Source: Orientallactaga sibirica (Eukaryota; Chordata; Mammalia; Rodentia; Dipodidae). Taken from it: a stretch of DNA of 64,000 nt. The translations under genes and the position numbers were made by a program. The first letter of the stretch is position 1. Each line of letters begins with the position of its first letter. Below are positions 49,675 to 63,200 of this stretch, piece by piece. The notes beneath the pieces were generated by a model. The model was not told the DNA's origin. It saw only the letters and a program-made list of their open reading frames with translations, and searched no databases. Location of the stretch: assembly GCA_036365145.1 (NCBI GenBank), contig JAEOAD010000015.1, positions 558,001 through 622,000 on the forward strand, written 5' to 3'.

Positions 49675-52600
49675 AAAGTCAACACCTGCATGGAACAGAA
49701 GGATGATCCATTCCTCAGGTAAAGGTCAACACCCAGCATTGGAACAGAGGAATCTTCCATTCATTAGGTAAAGATAAGCACCTCCATTGAACAGAGGATC
49801 ATCCTTTTCTGTAAGTTAAACACCTATATTGAACAGGTGCATCCTCCATTCCTTAGGTAATAATAAACCCATGCAATTCAAGAGGTATCATCCCATTCCT
49901 TAGGTAAAGGTAAACAACTGCATTTCACAGAGGATCAACATATTCCTTAGGGAAAGGTGATCCACTTGCATTGCACAGAGGATCATCCATTCCTTAGGTA
50001 AAAGGTCAAAACCTGCATTGAACAGAGGTATCATCCATTCTTTATATAAATGTCAACACCTGCATGACCCAGAGGATCATCTATTCCTTATGTAATGTTA
50101 AACACATGGATTGCACACAGAGGAACATCAATTCCTTAGGTAAAGGTAAACACCTGCAATGAACTGAGGGATCCTCCATTCCTTAGGTAACAGTAAACAC
50201 CTGCAATGCACAGGAGGATTATCCATTCCTAAGGTAAATGTAAAACCTGCAATGCCCAGAGGGATCATCCATTCCTTGGTAAAGGTAAACACCTGCCTTC
50301 ATCAGAGGGATCTTCGATAACTAGGTAATAGTAAACACCTGCATTGCACAGAGGGATTATCCATTCCTAAGGTAAAAGTCAACACCTGCATTGAACAGAG
50401 GTATCATCCATTCTGTAGGTAAATTCAACACCTGCCTTGCACAGATGGATTATCCATTCCTTATGTAAGGTAAACACCTGTAATGGACAGAGGGATGATC
50501 CATTCCTTAGGAAATGTAAACACCTGAATGAACAGAGGGATCATCCATTCCTTATGAAAGGGTAAACACCTGAATGGCACAGAAGGATCATCCATTCCTT
50601 AAGTAAGTAAACACTGGCATTGAACACAGGGATAATGCTTCTTTAGGTAAAAGTAAAGACCTACATGGACCAGAGTGATCATCTATGCCTTAGTTAAGTA
50701 AACAACACCTGCATTGAACAGAGGATCATCCATTCCTTAGGTAAGTTGAACACCTGCATGGAACAGGTGTATCATCCATTACTTAGGTAAATGTCATCAC
50801 CTGAATTGAACAGAGGGATCATCCATTCCTTAGGTAAAGGTAAACACATGCATTGCACATTGTAAACAACATTTCCTTTGGTAAAGGTAAACACCTGCAT
50901 TGAACAGAGGAGATCATCCATTCCTTAGGTAATAGTGACAACACCTGCATTGCACAGAGGGATCATCCATTCCTTAAAGTATCAAACAGAGTGATCATCC
51001 ATTCAAACACCTGCATTGAACAGAGGGATCATCCATTCCTTATGTAAATGGTAAACACCTGCAATGCACACAGGGATCATCCATTCCAAAGACAAATATA
51101 AACACCTGCATTAAACAGATGGATCATCCATTCCTTAGGTAATGGGAAAAACACCTACATTAAAGAGGGATCATCCATTCCTTAGGTAAAGGTAAACACC
51201 TGCATTGCACAGAGGGATCATCCATTCCTTAGGTATGGTAAACACCTGCATTGCACAGAGGATCATTCATTACTTAGATAAGGTAAAACACCTGCAATGT
51301 ACAGGATCATCCATTCCTTAGGTAATAGTAAACACCTGCATTGTACAGAGGGATCATCCATTCCTTAGATAAAGGTAAACACCTGCATTGACACAGAGGA
51401 TCATCCATTCCTAAGATAATGGAAAACACCTGCATTGACCAGAGGGATCATCCATTCCTTAGGTAATAGTAAACACCTGCATTGCACAGAGGGATCATCC
51501 ATTCCTTAAGATAAAGGTAAATACCTGCATTGCCCAGAGGGATCATCTATTCCTGAGGTAAAGGTAAACACCTGCATTGCACAGAGGATCATCCATTCCT
51601 TAGGCAATGGTAAACACCTGCATTGAACAGATGGATCATCCATTCCTTAGGTAATGGTAAACACCTGCATTGAAAAGAGGGATCTTCCATTCCTTAGGAA
51701 AGGTAAAACCTGCATTGCACAAAGAGGATCATTGATTCCTTAAGTAAAAGTTCAACATCTGCATTGCACAGAGGGATCATCCCATTCCTTAGTAAAGGTA
51801 AACACCTGCATTTCACAGAGGATCATCCATTCATTTTTAAGGTAAACACCTCCATTGCACAGATGAATCATCCATTCCTTAGGTAAAGGTAAACAGCTGC
51901 AATAAAACTGAGGAATCATCCATTCCTTAGGTAATAATAAACACCTGCAATGAACAGAGGGATTATCCATTCCTTAGGTAAAGGTAAACACCTGAGTTGC
52001 ACAGACGGATCATCCATTCCTTAGGTAAAGGTCAACACCTGCATTTTACAGAGGGATCATCCATTCCTTAGGGTAAAGGTAAACAACTGCATTGCACAGA
52101 GAGTTCATCCATTCATTAGGTAAAGGTCAACACCTGCATTGCACAGAGGATCATCCATTCATTAGGTAAAAGGCAACACCTGCATTGCACAGAGGGATTA
52201 TCATTCCTTTAGTACAGGTAAATAACCTGCATTGAACAGAGGATTATCCATTCCTTAAGTAAGGTAAACACCTGCATTGCACAGATGGATCATCCATTCA
52301 TTAGCAAAGTAAAACACCTGCATTGAACAGAGGATCATCATTCCTTAGATAAAGGTCAGGTAGATCATCCAACCTGTAAAAAACTGATTAGAGAGGGATC
52401 ATCCATTCCTCAGGTAAAGGTAAACACCTGCATTGAACAGAGGGATCATCCATTCATTAGGTAATTGTAAACACCTGTATTAAACAGAGGATCATCCATT
52501 GAACAGTCTAAGGTAAACACTGCATTGAACAGAGGGATCATACATTCCTTAGTAAATGGTAAACACCTGCATTGCACACTGGGATCATCCATTTCTTAGG

Positions 52601-55514
52601 TAAAGGTAAACACCTGCCATTGCACAGAGGGATCACCCATTCCTTAGGTAAAGGTAAACACCTGCATTAAACAGAGGGATCTTCCATTCCTTAGGTAAAG
52701 GTTAAACACCTGCATTGAGCAGAGGGATCATCCATTCCTTGGTAAAGGTAAACACCTGCATTTAACAAAGGATCATCCATTCCTTAGATAAAGGTAAACA
52801 CCTGCATTGAACAGAGGGATCATCCATTCCTTAGGTAATCCATCAACACCTGCATTGCACAGGATCATCCATTCCTTAGGTAAAGGTAAACACCTGCATT
52901 GAACAGAGGGATCATCCATTCCTTAGGTAAGGGAAAACACCTGCATTGCACAGAGGGATCATCCATTCCTTAGGTAAATGTAAACACCTGCATTGAACAG
53001 AGGGATCATTCATTCCTTAGGCAAATGTCAACACCTGCATTGAACAGAGGGATCATCCATTCATTAGGTAAAGATAAACACCTGCATTGACAGAGGGATC
53101 ATCCATTCCTAGGTAAAGGTAAACACCTGCATTGAACAGAGGGATCATCCATTCCTTTAGAACAACAAACACCTGCATTGAACAGAGGGATCATCCATTC
53201 CTTAGGTAAATGTAAACACATGCATTGCACAGAGGGATCATCCATTCCTTAGGTAAATTGTAAAACACCTGCATTGAACAGAGGGATCATCAATTCCCTT
53301 AGGTAAAGGTCAACACCTGCATTTCACAGAGGGGATCATCCATTCCTTAGGTAAAGGTCAACATCTGCATTGAACAGAGTGATCATTCATTCCTTAGGTA
53401 ATAGGTAAACACCTGCAATGCACAGAGGGATCATCCATTCCATTGGTAAATATAAACACCTGCAATGCACAGAGGGATCTTCCATTCTTTAGGTAAAGCT
53501 AAACACCTGCATTGCACAGAGGGATCATCCATTCCTTAGGTAAAGGTCAACACCTGCAATGCACAGAGGGATCATCCATTCCTTAGGTAAAGATAAACAC
53601 CTGCATTGCACAGAGGGATCATCCATTCCTTAGGTAAAGGTCAACACCTGCATTGAACAGAGGGATCTTCCATTCCTTAGGTAAATATCAACACCTGCAT
53701 TGGAACAGGGATCATCCATTCCTTAGGTAAAGGTAAACACCTGTATTGCACAGAGGGAGGATCCATTTCTTAGGTAACGGTAAACATTTGCAATGCACAG
53801 AGGGATCATCCATTCCTTAGGTAAAGGTAAACACCTGCATTGGACAGAGGGATCATCCATTCCTTAGGGTAAGGTAAACACCTGCAATGCACAAATGGAT
53901 CATCCATTCCTTAGGTAATTGTAAACAGCTGCATTGCACAGAAGGATAATCCATTCCTTCAATAATGGTAAACACCTGCATTGCACAGAGGGATCATCCA
54001 TTCCTTAGGTAAAGATCAACACCTGAGTGATCATCCATTGTACAGAGGGATCATCCATTCCTTAGGTAAATCCAAACACGTGCAATGCACAGAGGGATCA
54101 TCCATTGCTTAGGTGGAAAAACACCTGCAATGAACAGAGGGATCATCCATTCCTTAGGAAAAGGTAGAACACTGCAATGCACAGAGGATCATCCATTCCT
54201 AAGGTAATGTAAACACCTGCATTGAACAGAGGATCATCTATTCCTTAGGTAAAATCAACACCTGCATTGCACAGAGGATCATCCATTCCTTAAGGTAAAG
54301 GTAACACCTGCAATGCACAGAAGGATCATCCATTCCTAAGGTAAATGTAAACACCTGCAATGCACAGAGGGATCATCCATTCCTTACATAAGGTAAAAAC
54401 CTGCATTGAACAGAGGGATCATCCATTTCTTAGGTAAAGGTAAACACCTGTGCTGAACAGGGGATCATCCATTCCTTAGTTAAAGGTTAACACCTGCATT
54501 GCACAGAGGGATCATCCATCTTTTAGGTAAAGATAAACACATGCATTGAACAGAGGGATCATCCATTCCTTAGGAAATTGTAAACACTTAAATTGCACAG
54601 AGGGATATTCTATTCCTAAGTTAAATGGATAAAACACCTGCATTGCACAGAGGGATCATCCATTCTTAGGTAAAGGTAAACACCTGCATTGCACAGAGGG
54701 ATCATCCATTCCTTAGGTTAAGATAAACACCTGCATTTACACTAAGGGGATCATCCATTCCTTAGGGAACTGTAAACACCTGCATTGAACAGAGGGTCAT
54801 CCATTACTTAGATATCCAGTAAACATCTGCATTGAACAGAGGGATCTTCTTTTCTTAGGAAAAGATGAACACCTACATTGCACAGAAGAATCATCCCATT
54901 CCTAAGTTAAAATCATAAACACCTGCATTGCACAGAGGTATCATCCATTCGTTCAGTAAAGACAAACACCTGCATTGAACAGAGGGACCATCCATTCCTT
55001 AGGAAACTGTAAACACCTGCAATGCACAGAGGATCATGCTCCATTGCTTAGATAATGGTAACCACCTGCTTTGAACAGAGGGACCATCCATTCCTTAGGA
55101 AATTGTAAACACCTCAATGCACAGAGGGATCATTCATACCTTAGGCACGGTAAACAACTGCATTGCACAGAGGGATCATCCATTCCTTAGGATATTGTAA
55201 ACACGTACAATTGCACAGAGGGATCATCCATTCCTAAGGTAAAGGAAAACAACTGCATGCACAGAGCGGATCATCCATTGAGATAACCTTAAACATCTGC
55301 ATTGACAGAGGATCATCCATTCCTTAGGTAAAGGTCAACACCTGCACAGCACAGAGGGATCATACCATTCCTTAGGTTATAAACACCTGCAGTACACAGA
55401 GGGATCATCCATTCACTTAAAGAATGGTAAACCCTGCATTGAACAATGCAGGGGATCATCATTCCTTAAGTAAAGATCAACACATGCATCGCAGGGGATC
55501 ATACATTTCCTTAG
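49675..55514 (+). repeat. 47-bp satellite, irregular and indel-rich
   Basis: Plus-orientation satellite with unusual texture. Monomers are often 44-46 bp because of one-base losses (GAGGATCATCC for GAGGGATCATCC), and some are badly truncated (for example 50985-51010 and 52350-52390). 49680-50940 follows 62206-63480 with many small indels. Farther right, roughly 52400-54000, monomers approach the array consensus and the usual variant types become rare. No gene is seen. Confidence 0.92.
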
Positions 55515-57023
55515 AATGATGATCCCACCATTGCAGGTGTTTGCATTTACAGAGGGATAGATGATTCCTTATGTAGGTGGTAAACCCCTGCATTGAATGG
55601 TGATCATGCATTGCAGGTGTTTACCTTTAACTTTAGGAATGATGATCCCTCTGTGTATTGTAGGTGTTGATTTACCTAAGGAATTGATAAGCCCTCTGTG
55701 TATTGCACATGATTTCCCATTCTTTACCTAAGAATGGATGATCCCTCTGTGCATTGCAGGTATTTATATTTGCCTTAGGAATGAATGATCCCTGTGTGCA
55801 TTGTAGGTGTTTACAATTCCTTAAGGAATGGAAGATCCTCTGTCATTGCAGGTGTGTTCATCTATTACCTAAGCAATGGATGATCCCTCTATTGCATTGC
55901 AGGTGATTTAGGTGCACTTTGCCTGCATTTGCCTTAGGAATGAATGATCCTCTTGCATTGTAGGTGTTTACAATTTCTAAGCCATGGAAGATCCCTCTGT
56001 TCAATGCAGGTGTTGACCATTACCTAAGGAATGGATGAGCCTCTGTATTGCACGTGTTTACCTTTACCTAAGCAATGGATGATTCCTCTGTGCACTGCAG
56101 GTGTTTATATTTGCCTTAGGAATGAATGATCCCTCTTTGCATTGTAGGTGCATCAATTTCCTAAGCAATGGAAAATCCTCTGTTCAATGCAGGTGTTGAC
56201 CATTCCTAAGGATTGATGACCCTCTGTGCAGTTCAGGTCATCATTGTTCTCAAGGAATCGATGACCTCTGTTCAACGCAGGATTCTTCCTTTCCTTAAAG
56301 TATGGATGAACTCTCTGCAATGCAGGCGTTTATCATTGTAACACTGGATGATGAATGTGCATTGCAGGTGTTTACATTTAACTTAGAATGGATGATCCCT
56401 TGTGCATTGCAGGTCTTTACATTTATCTTAGAATGGATGATCCCTTTGTGCATTGCAGGTGTTTAAACACCTGAGGAATGGTTGTTCCCTCTGTGCAATG
56501 CAGGTGTTTACCCTTACATAAGGTATGGATGTTCCTTCTGGGCAAGTCAGATGTTGACCTTTACCTAAGGAATGGATGAAACCTGCTGTGTATTGGACAT
56601 GGATGATCCTCTGTTCCATGCACGTGTTTAATTTTACCTAAGCAATGATCCCTCTGTGCATTGCAGGTGTTTATATTTGCCTTAGGAATGAATGATCCCT
56701 CTGTGCATTGTAGGTGATCACAATTTCCTAAGGAATGGATGATCCCTCTGTGTATTGAGGGATGTTTATTCTTTACCTAAGCAATGGATGATCCTCTGTG
56801 CATTGCAGGTGTTTATATTTGCCTTAGGAATGAATGATCCCTCTGTGCATTGTAGGTGTTGATGTTTACCTAAGGAATGGAAGATCCCTCTGTTCAATGC
56901 AGGTGTTCACCATTACCTAAGGAATGGATGAGCCCTCTGTGCAGTGCAGATGTTAACTGTTCCCTAAGTAATCGATGATCCCACTGTTCAATGCAGGTTT
57001 CTACCTTCACTTAAGGAATGGAT
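55515..57023 (-). repeat. Inverted 47-bp satellite block
   Basis: About 1.5 kb of monomers in the reverse orientation (GGAATGGATGATCC, TGCAGGTGTTTAC on the plus strand), with frequent small deletions. A short plus-orientation patch lies at about 55551-55600 near the left switch. On the right, orientation returns to plus only after the unidentified segment at 57024. Variant monomers with ATTTGCCTTAGGAATGAATG recur within it. Confidence 0.9.
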
Positions 57024-57240
57024 TGTCCCGTCCAGCAGGACTTAGTTATTCAGGGGACGCTAGGGGGACCAGTCCTGAGGAGAGATGGTCGAGAAAAAAG
57101 GAGCGAGACCAAGCAAAGAGTTGCCAAGGATCGTTTTTAGACAGAACAGGCATAGTTTTTAGGCAAACAGATTAAGGAGGTAAATGTAGGCACGTCGGGG
57201 TCCAGGTCTTGGGTAAGGGGAGGCACGGGGTGGGAGACCA
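57024..57240. other. Unidentified 217-bp segment
   Basis: Between the inverted and the upright satellite lies non-satellite sequence starting GTCCCGTCCAGCAGGAC and ending GGGGTGGGAGACCA. It is GC-richer than the array and keeps several CpGs, which suggests a fairly recent insertion. There is no poly(A), terminal repeat or target duplication that I can see. An open frame crosses it from satellite but resembles nothing I know. An LTR or ERV fragment is possible but not supported. Confidence 0.6.
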
Positions 57241-60214
57241 ATTCCTTTCATAAACGTAAACAACTGGGTGAACAGGGGATCTTCCCTTCCTTAGGTAATA
57301 GTAAACATTCTGCAATTACACAGAAGGATCATCCATTCTTGGAAGGTGAATGTAAACATTTAACATTGAACAGGGGATCATCTATTCCACAGTTAAAGAT
57401 CAACACTTGCATTGCACAGGGGATCTTCCATTCATCAGGTAATAGCAATCACCTGCAATGCACAGAAGGTTCATCCATTATTTGGTAAATGTAAACACCT
57501 GCAATTCACACAGAGATCACCCATTCCTTTGTAATGGTAAAGACCTGCAATGCACAGAGGGATCATCCATGCCTTAGGTAAGAGTAAACACTTGCATTGC
57601 ACATTTGGGATCATCCGTTCCTTTAAAGGTAGAAACCTGGGTTGAACAGAGGATCATCATCCATCTTTAGGTAAAGGTAAACACCTGAGTGGAACAGAGG
57701 TATCATCAATTCCTTAGACACGGAACGGTAAACACCTGCATTGAACAGTTTGGTAATCTATTCTTAGTTAAAGTTCAACACCTGCATTGCACAGAGGATC
57801 ATCCCATCCCTTAGGTACAGGTAAACACCTGCATTGCACAGATGGATCATCAATTCCTTAGGTTAAGATAAACACCTGCCTTACACTAAAGGATCATCCA
57901 TAACTTAGGTAACTGTAAACACCTGCATTTAACTTGTGGGTCATACATTCCTTAGATATCAGTAAACACCTGCATTGAACAGAGGGCTTATCTATTCCTT
58001 AGGTAGAGATGAACACCTGCATTTCACATAGGAATCATCCCATTCCTGAGGTAAAAATTAAACACCTGCACTACCCAAAGGTATCATCCATTCGTTAGGT
58101 AAAGATAAACACCTGCCTTGAACAGAGGGACCATCCATTCCTTAGGTAGCTGTAAACACCTGCATTGAACAGAGGGATCATCCATTCCTTAGATAATGGT
58201 AAACACCTGCTTTGAACAGAGGGACCATCCATTCCTTAGGTAAAGATCAACACCTCCATTAAACAGAGGAATCATCCATTCCTTAGGTAAAGGTAAACAA
58301 CTGCATTGACCAGAGGGATCATCCATTCCTTAGGTATATGTAAACCCTAAATTGCACAGAGGATTATCCATTACATATGTAATGGTAAACAACACATTGA
58401 ACAGATGGATCTTCCATTTCTGAGATAAAGGTAAACACCAGCATTGAACAGAGGGATCATCTATTCCTTAGGTAAAGATCAACACCTGCACAGCACAGAG
58501 GGATCATACCATTCCTTAGGTAAAGGTAAACACCTGCAGTGCAGAGAGTCATCATCCATTCCTTAGGTAATGGTAAACTCCTGCATTGAACAGAGGAATC
58601 ATCCATTCCTTAGGTAAAGATCAACACCTGCATAGCACAGAGGGATCATACCATTCCTTAGATAAAGGTAAGCACCTGCAGTGCACAGAGGGATCATCCA
58701 TTCGCTCAGGCAATGTTAAACTCCTGCATTTAAGAGTGATCATCCATTCCTTAGGTAACGGTAAACATTTGCATTGAACAGAAGGACCATCCATTCCTTA
58801 GGTAAAGATCAACACCTGCATTGTACAGAGGGATCATCCCATTATTTAGGTAACGGTAAACACAGGCATAGAAGAGAGGGATCATACATTCCTTTGAAAA
58901 CGGTAAACACCTGCATTGAAGAGAGGGCTCATTTATTCCTCAGATAATGGTAAACATGTACATTGAACAGAGGGATCATCTATTCCTTACTTAAAGATCA
59001 ACACTTGCATTGCACAGAGGGATCTTCCTTTCATTAGGTAATAGTAAACACCTGCAATGCACAGAAGGATCATCCATTCCTTAGGTAAATGTAAACACCT
59101 GCAATTCACACAAGGATAATCCATTCCTTAGTTAATGGTAAACACCTGCAAAGCACAGAGGGATCATCCATTCCTTACCTAAAGGTAAACACCTGCATTG
59201 CACAGAGGTGTCATCTTTCTTTAGGTAAAGGTAAACACTTGCGTTGAATAGGGAATCATCTATTCCTTAGGTAAAGATCAACACCTGCATTGCACAGCAG
59301 GATCATCCCATTCCTTAAGTAAATTTAAGCACCTCTATTGCACAGAGGAATCATCAATTCCTGCATTGCACAGAGGGATCATAAATACCTGCATTGCAGA
59401 GAGGGATCATCCCTTCCTCATTTAAAGGTAAACACCAGCATTTGACATAGGCATCTTCCATTCCTTAGGTAATAGTAAATACCTGCAATGCACAGAGGGA
59501 TCATCCATTCCTAAGGCAATTGTAAACACCTGCAATGCACAGCGGGATTATAAATTTTTTAGATGATGGTATACACCTGCATCGAAATGAGGGATTATAA
59601 TTTCCTTAGGTAAAGATCAATACCTGCATTGCACAGAGGGATATTCCCATTTGTTAGTTAAAGATGAACACCTGAATTGACAGAGGGATCACCCATTCCT
59701 TAGGTAATGGTAAACACCTGCAATGAACAGAGAGATCATCCAATCCTTAGATAACAGTAAACACCAGCATTGAACAGAGGGATCATTTATTCCTTAGGTA
59801 AAGATTCACACCTTCATTGCACATAGGGCTCATTCATAACGTAGGTAAAGGTCAACACCTGCATTGCACCAAATGATCATCCATTCCTTAGGTAAAGGAC
59901 ATCACCTGTAAGACACAGAGGGGTTTTCCATTCATTAGGTAAAGTTAAACACTTCCATTTCACAGAGGAATCATCCTTTCCTTAGATAAAGGTAAACACC
60001 ATTATTTAACATAGGCTTCTTCCATTCTTTAGGTAATAGAAAACATGTGCAATTCACAGAGGGATCATCCCATTCCACAGATATCAGTAAACACCTGCAT
60101 GGAAAAGAGGGATCATCCATTCCTTAGGTAAAGGTAAACACCTGCAATGCACAGAGGGATCATCTGTTTCTTAGGTAAAGATCAACACCTGCATTTCACA
60201 GAGATATCATCCAT
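57241..60214 (+). repeat. 3-kb block, copy B of near-identical pair
   Basis: Second copy of 45510-48493. Its first kilobase or so (57241 to about 58420) carries many small gaps and substitutions against copy A, then identity becomes nearly complete. Unlike copy A it continues into satellite (60215 onward), not into the MaLR piece. Confidence 0.87.
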
Positions 60215-63200
60215 TGCTTAGGGAAAGTTCAACATCTGCCTGGCCCAGAGATATCATAAATTCTTTATGTAGTGGTAAACACATGCATTGCACACAGGAG
60301 ACATCCAATCTTTTGGTAAAGGGAAACACCTGAATTGAACAGAGGGATCTTCCATTCCTTAGGTAATAGTAAACCCCTGCAATGCACAGAGGGATCATCC
60401 ATTCGTTAAGTAATGGTAAACACCTGCATTGAACAGAGGGACTTTCCATTCCTTAGATAACGGTAAACATCTGCACTGAACAGAGGGATCATCTACACCT
60501 TAGGTAAAGGTCAACAACTGCATTGAACAGAAGGATCTTCCATTCCTGAGGTAATGGTAAACATTTGCAATGCACAGAGGTATCATCCCATTCCTTACAT
60601 AAAAGTAAACACCTGCGTGGAAAAGTGGGATCATCCATTCCTTAGGTAAAGGTAAACTCCTGCCTTGCACAAAGGGATTTTCCATTCCTTACATAAGAGG
60701 TGAGCACATGTATTGCACACAGAGGTCATGGATGACTTACGTAAAGATCAACATATGCATTGAATAGAGGGATCATCCATTCCTTAGGTAAAGTTAAACA
60801 ACTGCATTGCACAGAGGGATCATCCATTACTTAGGTAAAGGTCAACACTTGCCAGGCCCAGAGGGATCATCCATTACTTATGTAAACGTAAACACCTGCA
60901 TTGGTCAGAGGCATCTTCAATTCCTTTGGTAATAGTAAACACCTAAAATGCACAGAGGGATCATCTATTCCTAAGGTAAACGTAAGCACCTGCAATGCAC
61001 AGAGGGATCATCCTTCTTTAGGTGAAGTGAAACACCTGCGTTGAACAGAGGTATCATCCATTCCTTAGGTAACGGTTAACACCTGCATTGAACCCAGGGA
61101 TCATCCATTCCTTAGAAAAAGGTAAACACTTGAATTGCAAAGAGCAATCATGGATTCATCAAGTAAAGGTAATCACCAGCATTGAACATAGGCTTCTTCC
61201 ATTCCTTAGGTAATAGTAAACACCTGACATGCACAGAGTGATCATCCCAATCTGTACATAGACGTAAACAACTGCGTTGAACAAAGCGATCATCCATTCC
61301 TTAGCTATCAGTAAAAACCTGCATTGAACAGAGGGACAATTTATTCCTTAGGTAAATTCAACACCTGTATATCACAGGGGGATCATCCCATTCCTAAGGC
61401 AAAGGTAAACACCTGCATTGCACAGATGGATCATCCATTTCTTAGGCAAAGGTAACCCCGTGCATTGCACAAAGGGATCATCCATTTCTTAGGTAACTGT
61501 AAACAACTATATTGAACAGAGCCATCATACATTCCTTAGATAACAGTAAAGACCTGCATTGAACAGAGGGGTCATTTATTCCTTAGGTAAAGATCAACAC
61601 CTGCATTGCACAGAGAGATCATCACATTCCTTAGGTAAAGGGCAACACATGCATTGCACAGAGGGATCATCCATTCCTTATGTAATGGAAAACACCTGCA
61701 TTGAACAGAGGGATCACCTGTTTTTTAGATAAAGATCAACACGTGCATTGCACAGAGGGATCATCCATACCGTAGGTAAGGGTGAACACCTGCATTGCAC
61801 AGAAAGATCATCCATTCCTTAGGTGAAGGACAACACCTGAAATACACAGAGGAATACTCCATTCATTAGGTAAAGATAACCACCTCCATTTCACAGAGGA
61901 ATCATCCTTTCCTTAGGTAAAGGTAAGGACCTGCATTGAACATAGGCTTCTTCCATTCCTTAGGTAATAGTAAACACCTGCAATGCACAGAGAGATCCTG
62001 CCATTCCTTGCATAAACTTAAATACCTGCATGGAACAGGGGTATCATCAATTACTTAGTTACTGGTAAATACCTGCATTGAACAGAGGTATCATCCATTC
62101 CTCATATAACGGTAAATGCCTGCATTGAACAGAGGGATCATCTATTCCTTAGGTAAAGGTCAACACCTGCATTGCATAAGAGGGATCATCTATTCCTTAG
62201 GTAAAAGTCAACACCTGCATGGAACAGAAGGATGATCCATTCCTTAGGTAAAGGTCAACACCAGCATTGCACAGAGGAATCTTCCATTCATTAGGTAAAG
62301 ATAAAAACCTCCATTGCACAGAGGAATCATCCTTTTCTTTGGTAAAGTTAAACACCTGCATTGAACATAGGCATCCTCCATTCCTTAGGTAATAATAAAC
62401 CCATGCAATTCACAGAGGTATCATCCCATTCCTTAGGTAAAGGTAAACAACTGCCTTGCACAGAGGGATCATATATTCCTTAGGGAAAGGTGATCCACTG
62501 CATTGTACAGAGGGATCATCCATTCCTTAGGTAAAAGGTCAAAACCTGCATTGCACAGAGGTATCATCCATTCCGTAGGTAAAGGTCAACACCTGCATGA
62601 CCCAGAGGGATCATCTATTCCTTATGTAATGTTAAACACATGGATTGCACACAGGGAACATCAATTCCTTGGGTAAAGGTAAACACCTGCAATGAACTGA
62701 GGGATCTGCCATTCCTTAGGTAACAGTAAATACCTGCAATGCACAGGAGGATTACTCATTCCTAAGGTAAATGTAAAAACCTGCAATGCCCAGAGGGAGC
62801 ATCCATTCCTTTGTTAAAGGTAAACTCCTGCCTTCATCAGAGGGATCTTCGATAACTAGGTAATAGTAAACACCTGCATTGCACAGAGGGATTATCCATT
62901 CCTAAGGTAAAAGTCAACACCTGCATTGCACACAGGTATCATCCATTCTGTAGGTAAATTCAACACCTGCCTGCCCAGATGGATTATCCATTCCTTATGT
63001 AAAGGTAAACACCTGTAATGGACAGAGGGATGATCCATTCCTTAGGGAAATGTAAACACCTGAATGAACAGAGGGATCATCCACGCCTTATGTAAGGGTA
63101 AACACCTGAATGGCACAGAAGGATCATCCATTCCTTAAGTAGAAACCTGCGTTGAACACAGGGATAATGCTTCTATAGGTAAAAGTAAAGACCTACATGG

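Noticed and set aside
56975..57175. Plus-strand 66-codon frame from inverted satellite into the orphan segment
   Set aside because: It starts in satellite and the orphan part has no recognisable protein similarity or coding signature.
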